A stretch of DNA of 64,000 nt, taken from contig NZ_VXLC01000029.1 in assembly GCF_008704205.1 (NCBI RefSeq), positions 62,001-126,000 of the forward strand, in the 5' to 3' direction. The translations under genes were made by a program, and so were the position numbers. Positions 1 to 7,576 of this stretch are shown here, piece by piece. The stretch comes from Nocardia colli. Lineage in GTDB: Bacteria; Actinomycetota; Actinomycetes; Mycobacteriales; Mycobacteriaceae. The notes under the pieces are model-generated. The model was not told the DNA's origin. It was given only the letters and a program-made list of their open reading frames with translations, and made no database searches. Positions within the stretch are counted from its first letter, which is position 1. Every line of letters begins with the position of its first letter.

Positions 1-309
1 GTATTGAATAGTGAAGCGGCCGGGCGGATTCAGGATGTATTCGAACTCGATCCATGATCCGAGTCCCTCGACATACATCCCTTTCCGCAGTTGCTGAAAC
101 TTCCGCCAGACATCAGGCGGGAAGGACCAGGCTTGTATCGTGCCGTCGGGCATTCGCACTCCGGTATCGGATTCGGCATGCGGTCCGATCATCCTGGCGC
201 GCACTACAAGCCGAGTCCAACCGATCGGCAGGGTGGGGAGCACCTCGCTGGTGATCTCGGTGAGCTTGTCGTGCTGTTCGCTCGGGTCGAGCGTCGGCCA
301 GTTCGGCAT
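1..309 (-). CDS. YezG/DUF600-like immunity-type protein, C-terminus off the left edge
   Basis: The minus frame is open from ATG at 309 to the window edge (103 residues seen, no stop). An AGGAGG Shine-Dalgarno lies about 8 bases upstream, so the start is well supported. The protein begins MPNWPTLDPSEQHDK. It later has a proline-aspartate segment (SFPPDVWRKFQQLRKGMY) and an ending of the type EFEYILNPPGRFTIQY, which resembles the YezG-like family (PF04634) of small immunity proteins paired with LXG-type or other polymorphic toxins. The toxin partner would have to lie left of the window, so that role is inference. The reading frame is confident; the family is moderately so. Confidence 0.6.
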   Translation of the reverse strand, partial: MPNWPTLDPSEQHDKLTEITSEVLPTLPIGWTRLVVRARMIGPHAESDTGVRMPDGTIQAWSFPPDVWRKFQQLRKGMYVEGLGSWIEFEYILNPPGRFTIQY

Positions 310-448
310 CTGGTCAATCCTCCTGCGGAATGGGCCGTTGAGCGAACGGCTCGCACATCGGCACACGGATGTTAGCGACCGCGCTGTGTGTAGGCCACGA
401 CGTCCTGGGATGCCGCGATTCTCGCTGGTCGGTCGGAAGCCGCGCGGT

Positions 449-916
449 TCAGTGCTGGATCAACCCGCCGACCGGCGTGCATGGGACATGTCCGGTTAGC
501 GGAAGCGTCTGTGCCAGAGCCAGACCCGTATCGACAAGCGACGACCGGCGCAGATACGCGACCTGGGCAGTCGGAGTCCAGGTCGGCTCGACGGTAGCCC
601 CATTCAATTCGGCTCTGAGCGTTCCGCTGACGACGCGGACACGGTAGAAGATTCCAACGTTCTGATGCTCGGAACCCGCATGGGCGACGGCTGCGGGGAT
701 CACTCTCGAATCCACACCTAGTAGATGTTCGATGACGCCGTGGTAGCCAGTCTCCTCGAGAAGCTCCCGGGTTACTGCATCGAAAGGATCTTCGCCGTGC
801 TCGACCCCGCCACCCGGAAGCGTCCAAGTGGTTTCGCCGTTCCCGGCGACATGACGAGCGAGCAACACTCGGTCCTCGTCAAGGCAGACGGCGTAGGCCG
901 CCAATCTGAAACTCAC
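449..916 (-). CDS. Nudix hydrolase
   Basis: A 155-residue cytosolic protein of typical single-domain Nudix length. A complete Nudix box spans residues 36-58 (G36, E42, R50, E51, E54, E55, G57), the Mg2+-binding helix that hydrolyses nucleoside diphosphate-linked substrates. The N-terminus (RLAAYAVCLDEDRVLLARH) is the first strand pair of the fold. The substrate cannot be read from sequence. The start is GTG at 916 with no strong ribosome binding site. It stands alone, 140 bp from the partial gene on its left. Confidence 0.88.
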   Translation of the reverse strand: MSFRLAAYAVCLDEDRVLLARHVAGNGETTWTLPGGGVEHGEDPFDAVTRELLEETGYHGVIEHLLGVDSRVIPAAVAHAGSEHQNVGIFYRVRVVSGTLRAELNGATVEPTWTPTAQVAYLRRSSLVDTGLALAQTLPLTGHVPCTPVGGLIQH

Positions 917-1301
917 CCGGCACAGCCTAATCCGGGGACCGGATCACTTTGCGGGCAAGAACTTCCTGCCTGCGAAACACGCCTCGGCGTTGTCGTGCGC
1001 CCGGAAGTGGCCGGGCGGAACGTCCTCGAATCGGCACCACCGGATGCACTGTGCCGCAACGATTCTGGTCTCACTGGCGGGCCGCGACACTCAGTGGGCA
1101 CAGCGGCATGTGCGCGCGTTGAGTAGCCTTGCCGACCAGCAGATCGGCCGACCAACGCGCCATGCGACAGTAGTGGATGTTCCTGTGCCGCAACGGTTTC
1201 GCCAGCGCGCCTGCCGCACCGGTCGGTTCGTGGCGTGGCGGGCGCGAGTGTCAGGTGGGCCGGTTCGCCGCCGGACAATGATGCGGGCCGGGTACGCGGC
1301 T
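917..1301. other. 385-bp stretch without a supported gene
   Basis: Open frames exist on both strands (minus 913-1278, plus 990-1406), but their translations are arginine/proline/serine-rich without recognisable motifs and no ribosome binding site fits them. The segment TGTGCCGCAACG occurs near 1051 and again near 1182. I see no terminator or palindrome that explains the region. It is best read as intergenic or decayed DNA. Confidence 0.5.
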
Positions 1302-1721
1302 CTAGTTCTTGCCGTGCCGGCCCGGGGCCGCGCTGCCGTGGTATTCGCCGAGATCGGCTACCAGCTGGGTGACTTCGGGGTAATTGTCGTAGCGGCGCTG
1401 GTGTAGGGCGGCGATTTTCGCGCCGAGTTCGGGGTCGGGGTCGTCGGCGATGTCGAAGGACACGAACTTGTCGACCAGGGGGAGGCCGATGTGGTCGGTG
1501 TGCAGGTGGGCCGGGTGGACGAGGTATTCCCAGTAGCCGTCGAGGTCATCGAGGACGTAGACGGCGCCGTAGTCGTATTCGCCGCCGTGGTCGGGTCCGA
1601 CGGTGAAGTGCCGTACCGACGGGATCTGGCGGCCCTGGTTGCGCAGGCTTTCCAGTGCTTCTTCGAGTCGTTCGGCGGGGACACCGGGCTTGATGGTGAA
1701 GCGAGTGCCGTGGTAGATCAT
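1302..1721 (-). CDS. Dabb (stress-responsive A/B barrel) domain protein
   Basis: About 139 residues with a Dabb-type dimeric alpha+beta barrel: start MIYHGTRFTIKPGV, central VRHFTVGPDHG and Y-x-YGAVYVLDDLDGYWEYLVHPAHLHT, then VDKFVSFDIADDP. This family includes olivetolic-acid-cyclase-like and stress proteins; no catalytic assignment is safe here. ATG at 1721 is preferred over an in-frame TTG nine bases upstream, because AGAAGG sits 9 bases before the ATG and abuts the TTG. It follows the monooxygenase at 1855-3042 on the same strand, across a 133-bp gap with operator-like palindromes, so it probably has its own regulated promoter but shares a pathway with it. Confidence 0.8.
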   Translation of the reverse strand: MIYHGTRFTIKPGVPAERLEEALESLRNQGRQIPSVRHFTVGPDHGGEYDYGAVYVLDDLDGYWEYLVHPAHLHTDHIGLPLVDKFVSFDIADDPDPELGAKIAALHQRRYDNYPEVTQLVADLGEYHGSAAPGRHGKN

Positions 1722-1815
1722 CGTTTTCAACCTTCTGAGTGATATTCCGGGCGAGGAATGGGGCTGCGAACCTCGTGCCGAGGTCGGCGTATCTAGCTGG
1801 TGTGTGATCGTTCAA

Positions 1816-1842
1816 TCACTGTGTGAGTGACTGTACACTCAC
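1816..1842. promoter_or_regulatory. Overlapping operator-like inverted repeats upstream of the Dabb gene
   Basis: GTGAGTG at 1823-1829 and CACTCAC at 1836-1842 form perfect 7-bp arms around ACTGTA. TCACT (1816-1820) and AGTGA (1826-1830) form a second, overlapping inverted repeat. The arrangement lies in the 133-bp gap between the monooxygenase stop and the Dabb start and looks like a TetR- or MarR-type operator. The cognate regulator is not evident: the nearest, at 3172, is an XRE/MmyB protein. Confidence 0.45.
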
Positions 1843-1854
1843 TCAAGTCCGCTG

Positions 1855-3042
1855 TCACCCGATCGAGCCGTCGCGCCATGGAGTCACCAGGGCCGCCTCG
1901 GCGATGGGCTCGGGGTCGTAGGTATCGAGTTCCAGGCTGTCGTAGATGGCTACGATCCGTTCGCCCTGCTGGTCGGCGGGAACATCGGTCGAGCGGTACA
2001 GCGAGCCGGCCGCACGGGCGCCCTCGCGGACGCGGCGGCTGCGGTCGATGCGTAGGTTCTCGTAGCGGCGCAGTCGGGCGGGGACATCGGCGGGGCGGGC
2101 ATCGTGCAGGAGTACGGCCAGGGTGATGGCGTCCTCGACCGCCTGGTTGGCGCCCTGGCCCAGGTGCGGGGTCACCGCGTGGGCCGCGTCGCCCAGCAGG
2201 GTGATGCGGCCGGTCGACCAGGTCGGCAGGGGAGCGCGGTCGTAAATGCCCCAGCGGAAGGTGTTCTCCATGGTTGCGATGACGTCGCGAACCGGCGTGT
2301 CCCAGGTGTCGAAGGCGGCCGCCAGCGCGCTGACCTCGCCGGGAGCGCTCCACGACTCCTCGACATCCAGGTCCGTGGGGACGAACGCGACGAGGTTCAG
2401 CAGCGCGCCGTCGGAGACCGGATACACCAGGAAACTCTGTTTCGGCCCGACCCACATCGCCATGACGTCGAGGTCGGTGATTCCGGCCAGGCGGTCGGTG
2501 GGTATGAGGCCGCGATAGGCCATGATTCCCTCGCTGACCGGCGCGGATTTCGGGCCCACCAGCGGCTGGACGACCGAGTGGATGCCGTCGGCGCCGACCA
2601 GCACGTCCGCTCGCGCGTACGAGCCGTCGGCGAAGTCGATCCGCACACCCTCGGCGTCCTCGACCGCGCCCACGCACTGGCGCCCCAGGCGCACCGTGCC
2701 GGGCGGCAGTGCGGAGACGAGCAGGTTCTGGAATTCCGCCCGGTGCAGCGGGAAAGTGCGCTCGACCGGATAGGGCGGTCGGTAGCCGGGGATCGGCTCG
2801 CCGCGCCAGTTCTGCATCGTCACGTTCGAGAGCTTCCCGGCGATCGCGGCCACGGAGTCCAGCAGGCCCAGCCTCTCGTAGACGCGCGCGCCGTTCGCGC
2901 CGATGGCCACGCCCGCGCCCAATTCCCGCAGCTCGCTTGCTTTTTCGTAGATCGTCACGTCCACGCCGTGCCGGTGGAGCGCGATACCCGCAGTCAGCCC
3001 GCCGATTCCGGCCCCGACGATCGCGACCTTTACCTCACCCAT
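1855..3042 (-). CDS. FAD-dependent aromatic hydroxylase (salicylate / 3-hydroxybenzoate hydroxylase type)
   Basis: A 395-residue class A flavoprotein monooxygenase. The N-terminal dinucleotide fold GAGIGGL is at residues 10-16, the DG motif at VLVGADGIHS, and the second FAD motif GDAAHAVTPHLGQGANQAVEDA is in the C-terminal half. Length and motif spacing match NAD(P)H-dependent phenol-type hydroxylases of the salicylate hydroxylase group; the substrate is unknown. The start ATG at 3042 has GAGAAGGGGCACC in front. The XRE-family regulator at 3172 is divergent and is the most likely controller; the Dabb gene lies downstream. Confidence 0.87.
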   Translation of the reverse strand: MGEVKVAIVGAGIGGLTAGIALHRHGVDVTIYEKASELRELGAGVAIGANGARVYERLGLLDSVAAIAGKLSNVTMQNWRGEPIPGYRPPYPVERTFPLHRAEFQNLLVSALPPGTVRLGRQCVGAVEDAEGVRIDFADGSYARADVLVGADGIHSVVQPLVGPKSAPVSEGIMAYRGLIPTDRLAGITDLDVMAMWVGPKQSFLVYPVSDGALLNLVAFVPTDLDVEESWSAPGEVSALAAAFDTWDTPVRDVIATMENTFRWGIYDRAPLPTWSTGRITLLGDAAHAVTPHLGQGANQAVEDAITLAVLLHDARPADVPARLRRYENLRIDRSRRVREGARAAGSLYRSTDVPADQQGERIVAIYDSLELDTYDPEPIAEAALVTPWRDGSIG

Positions 3043-3171
3043 GGTGCCCCTTCTCCCGATCTCGCACGTGCGCAGTATTTCTGGCGCCGATTCCAGACTC
3101 GCCCGGCGCCCGGTGCGCTAGCCAGGGTGTATGTCACCCAGGCTGTGAGCGGCGCGGCCTACCATGGCCAG

Positions 3172-3954
3172 GTGGCCGCGAACAGGTTGGGCGAATTCCT
3201 CCGCGCTCGTCGTGAAGCGGCCCCCTCGCAGAACGGGTCCGCGCACCAGCGGCGGCGGACGCCGGGGCTGCGCCGGGAGGAGGTGGCGGCGCGGGCGGCG
3301 GTCAGCACCGATTACTACACCCGGCTGGAACAGGGGCGGGAACGTCATCCGTCGCCCCAGGTGCTCGACGCTCTCGCCGTAGCGCTCGAATTGTCGAGTG
3401 CCGAGGCAGGTTACCTGCGCGGTCTGGTCGCCCCGCGGGGGACGCCGCGGACCTTGGCCGACACTGAGCCCAACGAGTTCCTGCGGCTGGTCGCGCGGTC
3501 GTGGGAATTGGGTCCCGCCTATGTGGTCAATCATCGCGGCGACATTCTGGTGAGCAATCGGCACGCGGAGCAGATCCTCGAGTACTTCGAGATCTCGGAC
3601 AACATGCTGCACATGCTGTTCCTGGACCCGCTGGCGCGGCGGATGTGGGGCGATTGGGAGGCCTTCGCGCGATTCCTGGTGGGCGGTATTCGCCGGAACA
3701 TCGGTCCGGACCTCGACAGCTATCCGGATACCGCCGCGATGATCGCGGAGATGTCCGAGCGGAGCGAGGAATTCAGCCGGCTGTGGAACAGTCACGAGAT
3801 CGATGTACGCGAACACAAGCAGAAACTGTTCCGGCACAGTGACTTCGGCGATATCCGGCTCGACTTCGAACTGCTGACCGCGATCGACAGTCCGGGGCAG
3901 CTGCTGGTCCTGCATCGGACGAGTCCTGAAGGGCTGGACGCCGAGGAGATCTGA
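3172..3954 (+). CDS. XRE-family regulator with MmyB-like ligand-binding domain
   Basis: About 260 residues. The N-terminal helix-turn-helix covers roughly 3-70 (GEFLRARRE, RRTPGLRREEVAARAAVSTDYYTRLEQGR, then the ALAVALEL helix). The C-terminal half (NEFLRLVARSWELGPAYVVNHRGDILVSN, DNMLHMLFLDPLARRMWGDWEAFARFLVGG, DFGDIRLDFELLTAIDSPGQLLVLHR) matches the MmyB-like PAS-type domain of actinobacterial regulators. The frame stays open far upstream as an antisense shadow of the monooxygenase. GTG at 3172 is chosen because the family normally starts just before GEFLRxRR; GTG at 3145 or 3127 is possible. It is divergent from the monooxygenase at 1855-3042, which it probably regulates. Confidence 0.85.
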   Translation: MAANRLGEFLRARREAAPSQNGSAHQRRRTPGLRREEVAARAAVSTDYYTRLEQGRERHPSPQVLDALAVALELSSAEAGYLRGLVAPRGTPRTLADTEPNEFLRLVARSWELGPAYVVNHRGDILVSNRHAEQILEYFEISDNMLHMLFLDPLARRMWGDWEAFARFLVGGIRRNIGPDLDSYPDTAAMIAEMSERSEEFSRLWNSHEIDVREHKQKLFRHSDFGDIRLDFELLTAIDSPGQLLVLHRTSPEGLDAEEI

Positions 3955-4083
3955 CCGGTGAATCATCGTCTACCAGCACAGCATTGCTCGATGATCGGCT
4001 GGGAAGTATTGTCTACCAACAAATCTGGAGAATCATCCGACGCGGGATGGGCGCGAGGGGCCGCCGGTATAGCGGTTCGGCGG

Positions 4084-4791
4084 TCAGGATCGCTCAGTGG
4101 GCAGTAACTCTGTGGGTGAGGCGGGGGTGAGACCGACTGTCGTTGCATTGCAGGCGATTTCGGCGGATACGCCGGCGGGTATCCAACGGTATGGGGTGCC
4201 GATGCCGGGGCCGTTGCCGCCCAGGAGCCCGGCGACCATCGCGGTGCCTACGTCGTTGAGCGCGCCGTCATGGACGGCGAGCGCCTGACGTGGGGCCACT
4301 TCCCGCACATAGTCGATCAGCTGTCCGGTGGTGGACCAGGGCCCGTGCACGGGCAGTAGCAGAGTGTCGACGGTGACGTCCGGAACGGTGAGGGCGTCGC
4401 CGGGATGGAACAGGGCGTCCTCGATCAAGAACCCGATGTTGCCGACCCGCGGGAGGTCGGGGTGGATGACCGCATGCCAGGTGCCGTACACCTTCACCTC
4501 GAAGCCGGCCGCGGTGAAGATCTCGCCCGCACCGACGGCGGTGACGCGCGCGCCCAGGCCATCCAGTTTCCGGGCGACGGAGGTGTTGGTCCAGATCCGC
4601 AGGGCCGGATTCTGTTCTGCGGCTTTACGAAGCGCCTCCTCGGAGAAGTGGTCGAAATGTTCGTGGGTGACCAGAACCGCCTCGGCGCCCGCCAACGCCT
4701 GCGGGTCGGTGAGACCGCCTGGGTCGATAACCAGACGCCGGCCGTCGATCTCCACACGGACGCAAGCATGACCGAACTTGGTGAGCTGCAT
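4084..4791 (-). CDS. MBL-fold metal-dependent hydrolase (UlaG-like)
   Basis: About 235 residues with the metallo-beta-lactamase signature HxHxDH at residues 43-48 (H43, H45, D47, H48), a later GNIGFLIEDALFHPGDAL segment carrying the bridging Asp, and a distal histidine in LAVHDGALND. This subgroup (UlaG/YtkL-like) hydrolyses varied substrates and is usually cytosolic. ATG at 4791 (MQLTKFGHAC) is preferred over an upstream in-frame start at 4821 because GAGGGG lies 5 bases before it. It is divergent from the MarR gene at 4876; the tandem repeats between them suggest direct control by that MarR. Confidence 0.85.
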   Translation of the reverse strand: MQLTKFGHACVRVEIDGRRLVIDPGGLTDPQALAGAEAVLVTHEHFDHFSEEALRKAAEQNPALRIWTNTSVARKLDGLGARVTAVGAGEIFTAAGFEVKVYGTWHAVIHPDLPRVGNIGFLIEDALFHPGDALTVPDVTVDTLLLPVHGPWSTTGQLIDYVREVAPRQALAVHDGALNDVGTAMVAGLLGGNGPGIGTPYRWIPAGVSAEIACNATTVGLTPASPTELLPTERS

Positions 4792-4816
4792 CAGACCCCT
4801 CAGACTCTCTGAATAA

Positions 4817-4850
4817 TACAACTAAACTGTACAACTAAACTGTACAACTA
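4817..4850. promoter_or_regulatory. Tandem 13-bp operator-like repeats between MBL hydrolase and MarR genes
   Basis: The unit TACAACTAAACTG occurs perfectly at 4817-4829 and 4830-4842, followed by a third partial copy TACAACTA at 4843-4850. Neighbouring copies create TAGTTGTA/TACAACTA-type half-sites typical of MarR-family operators. The block fills the 84-bp divergent promoter between the hydrolase start (4791) and the MarR start (4876), so both genes are probably repressed from it. The repeats are seen directly; the assignment to this MarR is inference from position. Confidence 0.6.
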
Positions 4851-4875
4851 GGCTCCATCATTCGGATAGGGTCGA

Positions 4876-5301
4876 GTGGTGAACGACGCACTGGCCGAAG
4901 AGTTGCGGCACACGATCGGCGATCTGGTGCGCGCCGCGCGGGTCGCGGACACCATGCCGGCTGGGGAGGCCGCCATCCTCGGTTACCTCGACCGAGATGG
5001 CCCGCACACCACCGCCGAACTGGCGCACCGGCGCAACGTGACGCACCAATCGGCCGCCAAGACCGTCAAGGAACTCGTCGGCGCCGGCTTGGTGCGCACC
5101 GAAGCTCATCCCGACGACGGCCGCAAGCACCTGCTGTACATCACCGATACGGGCCGTGTCCGCCTGCGGCGCGAACGTACCCAGCGCGCCACATCACTCG
5201 ACAGCGCCATCAGCACCACGCTCACCCCGGACGAGCGGCAGCAACTATGGGACTGCGTGCGGTTGCTGGCCCGCATCACCGCTCATATGAACCGACAATG
5301 A
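4876..5301 (+). CDS. MarR-family transcriptional regulator
   Basis: A 141-residue winged-helix protein of normal MarR length. The recognition region is HTTAELAHRRNVTHQSAAKTVKELVGAGLVRTEAHPDDGRKHLLYITDTG (about 52-95), including the DDGR wing motif. Flanking helices provide dimerisation. GTG at 4876 is followed immediately by a second GTG (4879), and either could start. It is divergent from the MBL-fold hydrolase; tandem 13-bp repeats lie in the shared promoter, so autoregulation plus control of the hydrolase is the likely role. Confidence 0.87.
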   Translation: MVNDALAEELRHTIGDLVRAARVADTMPAGEAAILGYLDRDGPHTTAELAHRRNVTHQSAAKTVKELVGAGLVRTEAHPDDGRKHLLYITDTGRVRLRRERTQRATSLDSAISTTLTPDERQQLWDCVRLLARITAHMNRQ

Positions 5302-5328
5302 CCGTTTCGAGGTATGTGGGTAGCTGAT

Positions 5329-5796
5329 CTATTCGAGTTCACCGCGCACGGTGGCGGCGATGCGGGTGAGTGCGGGTCCGAGGTTGCGGCGCTGAGTGGC
5401 GGTCAGTGGATCGAACACGAGCCGTTTCACCTGTGCGACGTGTTCGGGTGCGCTCTCGGCGAGCTTGCGCCGGCCACCGTCGGTGAGGGTGGCGAAGGTG
5501 TATCGGCCGTCGGTGGGGTCGGGTCGGCGGGTGACCCAGTCGCGGGCTTCGAAGCGGTCCATCGCTTTCGACAGGCGGGGCTGGGTGCTGTCGCAGACCC
5601 GGGCGAGGTCGCTCAGGCGCATCGTGTCGTCGTCGGCCATCGCGAGCTGAGCGAGTACCCCGTACTCGAAGTTGGAGATGCCCGCGTCGCGTTGCAGCTG
5701 GCGGTCGAGGGCAGCGGGGAGGGCGATCACGACCGTGAGCAGTGCCTGCCACAGCTCCTGTTGGTCCTCATCGAGCCAGGGTGAGGGGGTATTCAT
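5329..5796 (-). CDS. MarR-family transcriptional regulator
   Basis: A 155-residue MarR protein. Its helices include ISNFEYGVLAQLAMADDDTMRLSDLARVCDSTQPRLSKAMDRFEARDWVTRRPDPTDGRYTFATLTDGG (about 40-108), with the TDGR wing. The N-terminal WLDEDQQELWQALL helix is typical of the group that controls dioxygenase and quinone-oxidoreductase genes. Start ATG at 5796. It faces a dioxygenase pseudogene (5916-6681) across four copies of an ACTTGCC-type palindrome. Those sites sit 12 bases and more upstream of its own start, so autorepression is likely to persist even though the target gene is broken. Confidence 0.87.
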   Translation of the reverse strand: MNTPSPWLDEDQQELWQALLTVVIALPAALDRQLQRDAGISNFEYGVLAQLAMADDDTMRLSDLARVCDSTQPRLSKAMDRFEARDWVTRRPDPTDGRYTFATLTDGGRRKLAESAPEHVAQVKRLVFDPLTATQRRNLGPALTRIAATVRGELE

Positions 5797-5807
5797 GCGC
5801 CCATCGT

Positions 5808-5899
5808 ACTTTCCTGGGCAACATCCACTTGCCTGGGCAAGTAAAAGTGCGCTACGTTTTCACTTGCCCAGGCAAGTAATATTCGTTTCCGGGGCAAGC
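5808..5899. promoter_or_regulatory. Array of four MarR-type palindromic operators
   Basis: Two 16-bp sites are exact reverse complements of each other: ACTTGCCTGGGCAAGT at 5827-5842 and ACTTGCCCAGGCAAGT at 5862-5877. Each is itself a palindrome except for the central TG/CA. Degenerate copies lie at 5808-5823 (ACTTTCCTGGGCAACA) and 5884-5899 (CGTTTCCGGGGCAAGC). The array spans the divergent promoter between the MarR gene and the dioxygenase pseudogene. Centre-to-centre spacings are 19, 35 and 22 bp. Confidence 0.75.
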
Positions 5900-5915
5900 C
5901 AAAGAGCTGATTTCG

Positions 5916-6681
5916 ATGCCAACGACCCGCCGGTCCTCGACGAACGGCCGAACCTCGCCCAAGCTGGCCGCGGCCTACGCGAACCTCCTCGCCCGCGTCC
6001 TGCCGCAGGCTCGCGAACAACGCCGGTGGAGTCCAGCCGACGGGGCACTGCCGAGCCTGTTCGTCGGTCACGGCGCCCCGTTCACCCTCGATGATCCGCA
6101 GTGGCTCGGCGATCTCTTCGCCTGGGCGCAGTCGATGCCCAAACCCCTTGCTATCGTTGTCATTTCGGCCCACTGGAAACAAGCATCGGCCGTGATCACC
6201 GCAGCCGCAGCAGGCACCCCGCTCTACTACGACTTCAGCGGCTTCGACCCGCATTACAAGACCTTCCCTACGCCACCTCCGACGCCACCGACCTCGCCCG
6301 CCGGCTCACGGGCCTGCTCGGTCCCACCCCCGCGCGCTGCTCGCGCTCGGAGCGCGGCTGCGGCCGTTGCGTGCAGAAGGCATTCTCGTGCTCGGCTCCG
6401 GCTTCATGACGCACAGCTTCGCCGTCTTCCGCCGGCCTGAACTCGCCGCCGAGACAACAGCTTTCGATGAATGGGCGGTCGACGCCCTGACCCGCGGCGA
6501 CGTCGACGCACTCACCGACTACCGCAAGCGGGCGCCCGGCGCCGCGGTTGCCCATCCGAGCGCCGAGCACTTCGTCCCGTTGCTGCTCACCGTCGGCGCC
6601 GCCGAAGACCCCGCCGGCGCGGTGAGCGCTATCGACCGCCTGGTCCTGGGCAACTCCATCCGCTCGGTCCAATTGGCCTGA
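5916..6681 (+). pseudogene. Broken DODA/LigB-type extradiol dioxygenase
   Basis: Three frames together recall the aromatic ring-opening dioxygenase (LigB/DODA) family. Frame one (from ATG 5916) gives LPSLFVGHGAPFTLDDPQW, AIVVISAHW and YYDFSGFDPHYKTF, up to about 6267. A second frame gives YATSDATDLARRLTGLLG to about 6330. A third gives RPLRAEGILVLGSGFMTHSFAVF through to the stop at 6681. About 60-70 central residues, including the GLDHGAYVPL-type segment with a catalytic histidine, are missing between the second and third frames. One indel plus one deletion therefore make the gene non-functional. The first frame alone would encode a truncated 174-residue protein ending in junk. The MarR gene and operators upstream remain intact. 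Confidence 0.75.
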
Positions 6682-6759
6682 GCCGGTTCGACTTTCATCT
6701 TCCCGATCGATCGCCGCACCCCGTGGCGACGACATCGAAACACTTTGGAGGACAGTCTC

Positions 6760-6918
6760 ATGAAGGCAATCCGTTTCCATGAGTTCGGCACCGGCGAGGT
6801 CCTGCGGTACGAGGACATCGACCGTCCGATCCGCACCCGGCGGCGATCCAGTTCGTGTCCGTCTCAGGCCTTTCCGGACGGCCGCGCACACTTTCACATC
6901 CGCGCATCGGCTCGCTAG
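6760..6918 (+). pseudogene. N-terminal remnant of a medium-chain (quinone-type) oxidoreductase
   Basis: ATG at 6760 has a GGAGG about 9 bases upstream. The first 24 residues (MKAIRFHEFGTGEVLRYEDI then DRPI) are the classic start of zinc-type/quinone oxidoreductases of the MDR superfamily. The frame then turns into arginine/serine-rich sequence and stops at 6918, about 270 residues short of family length. The remnant lies directly downstream of the dioxygenase pseudogene, so both probably belonged to one MarR-controlled operon. The 6682-6914 interval holds nothing else recognisable. Confidence 0.6.
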
Positions 6919-7343
6919 TACGGCAGGGCGAAGCAGACCGATCCGACTTTCACACCGGTGGTCACGGTCACCGTGATACTGCCGGAGGATGGGTACGGCG
7001 GTCGGCCGGTGAAGGTGTCCGCGCGGATGACGTGAGTGCCGGTGGCGGTGAAGGTCCAGACGAAATCGAGATCCGCCTTGCCGCCGTGCGGTTCGCTGGT
7101 CTGGCCGATGTAGGTACCGTTGTCGTAGAAGTTCGCCCACTCGCCGGAGGTGTTCGAATACGGGTCGAGATGGGCGGTGATGGTGACCGGGCAGCCGGTA
7201 CCGATTCCACCGATCGTGTTGCCCGCGTTCACGGTGACGATGGTGGGCGCTGCACCCGCGCTCGGAGCGAACGCGACCACGGCGGCCGTGACCGCCGCCG
7301 CGGCGATCGCGGTACTTGCGTGACGAGCGAATGCTGACCTCAT
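6915..7343 (-). CDS. Small secreted protein with Ig-like beta-sandwich
   Basis: A 142-residue exported protein. The Sec signal peptide has a basic start (MRSAFARHAS), an alanine/valine core and an A-x-A cleavage site near residue 32 (SAGAAP). The mature part is Thr/Gly-rich beta sequence (VTVNAGNTIGGIGTGCPVTITAHLDP, ADLDFVWTFTATGTHVIRADTF, GSITVTVTTG) with two cysteines likely to form one disulfide. It resembles small secreted Ig-like proteins of Nocardia; no function is known. A truncated paralogue of its signal peptide and promoter lies at 10.2 kb. Its stop overlaps the stop of the oxidoreductase remnant on the other strand. Confidence 0.75.
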   Translation of the reverse strand: MRSAFARHASTAIAAAAVTAAVVAFAPSAGAAPTIVTVNAGNTIGGIGTGCPVTITAHLDPYSNTSGEWANFYDNGTYIGQTSEPHGGKADLDFVWTFTATGTHVIRADTFTGRPPYPSSGSITVTVTTGVKVGSVCFALPY

Positions 7344-7463
7344 GTGAACATCCCCCTAGCACTGTGATGGACAGCGGCACAACGTATTCCGCTGCTTGCC
7401 GATTATCGCAGAAGCCGGAGTCGACGTTTCCCCACTTGGCGGCACGCGCAGGCGGCTGTGCCG
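7262..7463 (-). repeat. Duplicated signal-peptide/promoter segment, copy A
   Basis: The 5' end and upstream region of the secreted protein gene (about 7262-7463) reappear near 10182-10381 in the same orientation with clearly high identity (by eye roughly nine in ten bases). Shared blocks include CTTGCGTGACGAGCGAATGC, CACAACGTATTCCGCTGCT and GTTTCCCCACTTGGC. Upstream conservation suggests that the promoter was duplicated together with the gene. Boundaries are approximate. Confidence 0.75.
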
Positions 7464-7488
7464 GGAGGTGGACCGGTTGAACCTAATT

Positions 7489-7555
7489 AGGATGCACTTG
7501 CGCATCTTAGCAATGGGCCATACCCTCGACTTCATAAGATGCGAATCTGCATCTT
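7489..7555. promoter_or_regulatory. Pair of 20-bp operators upstream of the monooxygenase
   Basis: Two inverted repeats of identical design, A(A/G)GATGC-N6-GCATCTT, lie at 7489-7508 (arms 7489-7495 and 7502-7508) and 7536-7555 (arms 7536-7542 and 7549-7555). The second is perfect; the first has one mismatch. They are 47 bp apart and precede the ATG at 7577 by 22 bp or more. The pattern suggests a dimeric TetR- or PadR-like repressor controlling the monooxygenase-LLM pair. No regulator gene is adjacent. Confidence 0.6.
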
Positions 7556-7576
7556 AATCTGCCGGTAGGGGAAGTC

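Noticed and set aside
913..1278. 121-codon minus-strand frame
   Set aside because: Low-complexity composition, no ribosome binding site or family resemblance.
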